From contig NC_012108.1 of assembly GCF_000020365.1 (NCBI RefSeq), positions 4,720,001 to 4,784,000 on the forward strand: a DNA stretch of 64,000 nt, read 5' to 3'. This document shows positions 62,076-64,000 of this stretch, in pieces (position 1 is the stretch's first letter; each line of letters begins with the position of its first letter). This DNA is from Desulforapulum autotrophicum HRM2. Its GTDB lineage: Bacteria; Desulfobacterota; Desulfobacteria; Desulfobacterales; Desulfobacteraceae. The notes beneath the pieces were generated by a model. It searched no databases. It was not told where the DNA came from and saw only the letters and a program-made list of their open reading frames with translations. The position numbers and the translations under genes were made by a program.

Positions 62076-62609
62076 ATGACTTTTTTGTCCAACTACCACA
62101 ATCTGGTAGAAAAAATCGACCATTTCTGCCGGGACATCGAAAATAGATACCCTGAATCCCTTGTCTGCCAAAAAGGATGCAGCAGCTGCTGCCGTCACAT
62201 AAGCCTCTTTCCCGTGGAGGCCCTGGCCCTGAACATGGCCCTCACCGCCCTCTCCTGGACAACCCGGAAAAAAATTCAACACCGGGCCGAGACCGCGGGA
62301 CCGGACGATGAATGCCCCCTGTTAGAAGATGGTGCATGCCTCATGTACAGTCACCGACCCGTCATATGCAGAACCCACGGCCTGCCAATACTCATAAAAA
62401 CCCCACAGGGTTTTCGCATGGACCACTGCCCCTTGAATTTCACAACCGGGGAAAAACCTGAAAGGGCTTTTACCCTGGATCTGGAACAGCTCAACACACT
62501 CTTGTCAACCGTAAACGACCTGCTGATAACCGAAGTTTTGGACCCAGGAACCCTGCCCGAACGAATCCTTCTCTCCCAGGCCCTTACCATGGAGTGGCAA
62601 TCAGCCTAG
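62076..62609 (+). CDS. YkgJ-type cysteine-cluster protein (second)
   Basis: The ATG at 62076 gives 177 residues. Cysteines appear in VCQKGCSSCCRHI and ACLMYSHRPVICRTHG, the YkgJ/UPF0153 pattern, plus a DECPLLEDG segment. Metal or Fe-S binding is likely, the function unknown. The frame is open 35 codons further upstream from a GTG at 61971, but the ribosome sites are poor for both. Confidence 0.82.
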   Translation: MTFLSNYHNLVEKIDHFCRDIENRYPESLVCQKGCSSCCRHISLFPVEALALNMALTALSWTTRKKIQHRAETAGPDDECPLLEDGACLMYSHRPVICRTHGLPILIKTPQGFRMDHCPLNFTTGEKPERAFTLDLEQLNTLLSTVNDLLITEVLDPGTLPERILLSQALTMEWQSA

Positions 62610-62682
62610 GATGATCCGTTATGGGTGCAGCCATGGATCCAAGGGCAACCCCGGAAAAAAATTCCCGTGGTTACAATCGCAC

Positions 62683-63273
62683 TCAGGGATTGCGCCAGAC
62701 AAGAAGCCCCTCACGTATGGAGAACGGACCCAAAGTGAACCGGTTGGTTTCCGTCTGTTCAAACCACCGGCGTTTAATCTTCACGTTGGGGCTTCGCCCA
62801 TCGGTTGAATTAAGCACCTTTACCCGTCCTCCCATGCCGCGCACCGCAACCCGCCGATAGGAGTCAAAACAGTAAACCCATTCGTCATCAACGGCCATGA
62901 TCATGATATAATGCTCCTCCCGGGGGGTGAGCAGCATATTGCACAAAACAATCCCACCCTCGTCAAGGCAGGTGACGATTCGGCCATCCTTGTCCAGGGT
63001 GACGGCTTTTTTTTCAAGAAATTCCGTCTGAACCGAAAATTTCTTCATTTTATAGGAACTGAGCCAGTTGCCCAGCATCCGGACCGCATACTTGCTGGTT
63101 CCGCCAACACCAAAACGGGCGTCCCTGCTCACGGTATCCAGACAGTAGAGATAAATGTGCTGGATAACCATGGGGGGAATCTCCTTTCTCTGGTACAGAT
63201 AACTCACCCCATTGATCAAGGCTGTGGGAACACAGTCATATTCAGACACCTGGTAGTGGAAGGGTATATACAT
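62683..63273 (-). CDS. Papain-like (C39/BtrH-type) cysteine peptidase-fold protein
   Basis: The ATG at 63273 gives 196 residues. The active-site-like Cys is in EYDCVPTALINGVSYL, and the His/Asp pair appears as EEHYIMIMAVDDEWVYCFD. The layout matches short C39-type or BtrH-like acyltransferase proteins. No signal peptide or transporter domain is present, so bacteriocin processing is unlikely. Confidence 0.72.
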   Translation of the reverse strand: MYIPFHYQVSEYDCVPTALINGVSYLYQRKEIPPMVIQHIYLYCLDTVSRDARFGVGGTSKYAVRMLGNWLSSYKMKKFSVQTEFLEKKAVTLDKDGRIVTCLDEGGIVLCNMLLTPREEHYIMIMAVDDEWVYCFDSYRRVAVRGMGGRVKVLNSTDGRSPNVKIKRRWFEQTETNRFTLGPFSIREGLLVWRNP

Positions 63274-63391
63274 CAGCAAATTCCATGGATTTATCTTTAT
63301 TTTAAATTACATCTCCTTTTACTGTATTCTGTTCGCCCATGCAAGTTTGAACATTAATGTCCGCGGTTTGCATCCATGGAATAAATGCTGG

Positions 63392-63550
63392 TCAATCGTG
63401 CTTTTCAGGGGGTGTACATTTTCCCTTTGAAGAACACCCCCCACAACCGCCACAGCCACAGGAGCCCTTTTTCCCGCAGGAAGCCACAATGCTTTTAATC
63501 GTATAAAAGATAGCTACAGCAACAATAATTCCAACAATAATTTCATCCAT
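63392..63550 (-). CDS. FeoB-associated cysteine-rich membrane protein
   Basis: The ATG at 63550, with AAGGAGA upstream, gives 52 residues. One membrane helix (IIVGIIVAVAIFYTI) is followed by CGKKGSCGCGGCGGCSSKGK. Such proteins commonly follow feoB and may assist ferrous iron uptake. It starts 16 bases after feoB ends. Confidence 0.88.
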   Translation of the reverse strand: MDEIIVGIIVAVAIFYTIKSIVASCGKKGSCGCGGCGGCSSKGKCTPPEKHD

Positions 63551-63566
63551 TTGAACATCTCCTTGT

Positions 63567-64000
63567 TTAAACCAGTATAAAACGTCCCACCTGATAAAAG
63601 AAGGCAGAAATTGCAAATGCCAGACAGGTATTGAAAACAACCGAGAAAACCGCCCATTTCCAGGTGCCGGTTTCCCTTGCAATACAGACCACAGTAACAA
63701 AGCAGGGCGCATAAAAAATAGTGAACAAAATCAAACTGAATGCCGTTAAAGGGGTCCACCCCGGGTCTGACTTAAGCCTTTGTGCAAGGGAAACGGTTTC
63801 TTCAGGATCAACCGCACCCAGGGAATAGGCCGTCCCCAGGGTGGAAATTACCACCTCTTTTGCGGCAAACCCGCCGATTAGTGCGATATTTGTCCGCCAG
63901 TCAAAACCGGCGAACCGGGTAATGCCCTCAAGGGAAGTTCCAATACGGCCGGCAATGGAATTTTTAAGCTCAGCCCGGGCCTGATCCACATCAACCTGAA
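63567..64000 (-). CDS. feoB: Ferrous iron transporter FeoB, C-terminal part (5' end beyond window)
   Basis: The frame is open to the window edge and shows the last 144 residues of FeoB: FDWRTNIALIGGFAAKEVVI with the conserved GGFxAKE motif, then two helices, PCFVTVVCIARETGTWKWA and the final segment. The G-domain lies outside the window. It imports Fe2+ across the inner membrane. Confidence 0.92.
   Translation of the reverse strand, partial: QVDVDQARAELKNSIAGRIGTSLEGITRFAGFDWRTNIALIGGFAAKEVVISTLGTAYSLGAVDPEETVSLAQRLKSDPGWTPLTAFSLILFTIFYAPCFVTVVCIARETGTWKWAVFSVVFNTCLAFAISAFFYQVGRFILV

Overview
The window looks like chromosomal DNA of a sulfate-reducing deltaproteobacterium (Desulfobacteraceae type, close to Desulfobacterium in gene content). 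The main evidence is a dissimilatory sulfite reductase cluster (dsrA, dsrB, dsrD and a dsrN-like siroheme amidase), a tetraheme class III cytochrome c, a polyhydroxyalkanoate (PHA) locus, and paired MinD-type ATPases with NifX-like proteins that resemble the orange-protein cluster of Desulfovibrio. No rRNA, tRNA or CRISPR was seen.

Layout. Positions 1-6.8 kb hold the PHA locus: a PHA synthase-like enzyme cut by the window edge, two phasins, PhaR, a class III PhaE-PhaC pair, a double-GAF protein and a MaoC/PhaJ hydratase. From 6.9 to 24 kb come a crotonase, a CoA-disulfide-reductase-like flavoprotein, a phage-shock locus (pspA-sORF-pspB-pspC opposite pspF, with a sigma-54 promoter), CcdA plus thioredoxin, cyclophilin, SerB, a TrmB regulator with a class III aminotransferase, and GlpR, a beta-CASP nuclease, GlpA and GlpB. 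From 24 to 39 kb lie a DEAD-box helicase, Tat genes, the cytochrome, the dsr cluster (minus strand), a DapA-like aldolase, a YkgJ protein and the ATPase/NifX cluster.

Positions 39.25-43.76 kb form an accessory island bounded by two nearly identical approximately 38-bp hairpin repeats. It holds two lone surface-modification genes (a glycosyltransferase and a sulfotransferase). Each has the same palindrome-plus-promoter module in front and a shared repeat behind. Gene fragments and a set of 88-90-bp inverted-repeat units carrying nested hairpin insertions fill the rest. Immediately beyond is a flavoprotein gene split by an in-frame TGA at the position of the catalytic cysteine. A good bacterial SECIS-like hairpin follows, so it is probably a selenoprotein. 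A 75-bp remnant of a second copy of that gene sits at the other end of the island.

Positions 45.3-64 kb are mostly housekeeping or conserved genes: GalU, a lytic transglycosylase, a PHP-UvrD fusion helicase, a thioredoxin-HEAT protein, a HAD phosphatase, a cupin, a HIT/GalT-like protein, DUF190 with CrcB, a cytidylate-kinase-like protein, DUF4197, AsmA, an FAD dehydrogenase, a second YkgJ protein, a C39-like protease-fold protein and the end of feoB.

How it fits together: PHA storage and beta-oxidation-type enzymes feed carbon, Dsr proteins and the cytochrome belong to sulfate respiration, and Psp, Tat and AsmA serve the envelope. Many starts were moved downstream from the longest possible ORF to an ATG or GTG with a Shine-Dalgarno sequence. 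All functions are from sequence reading only, without database search.
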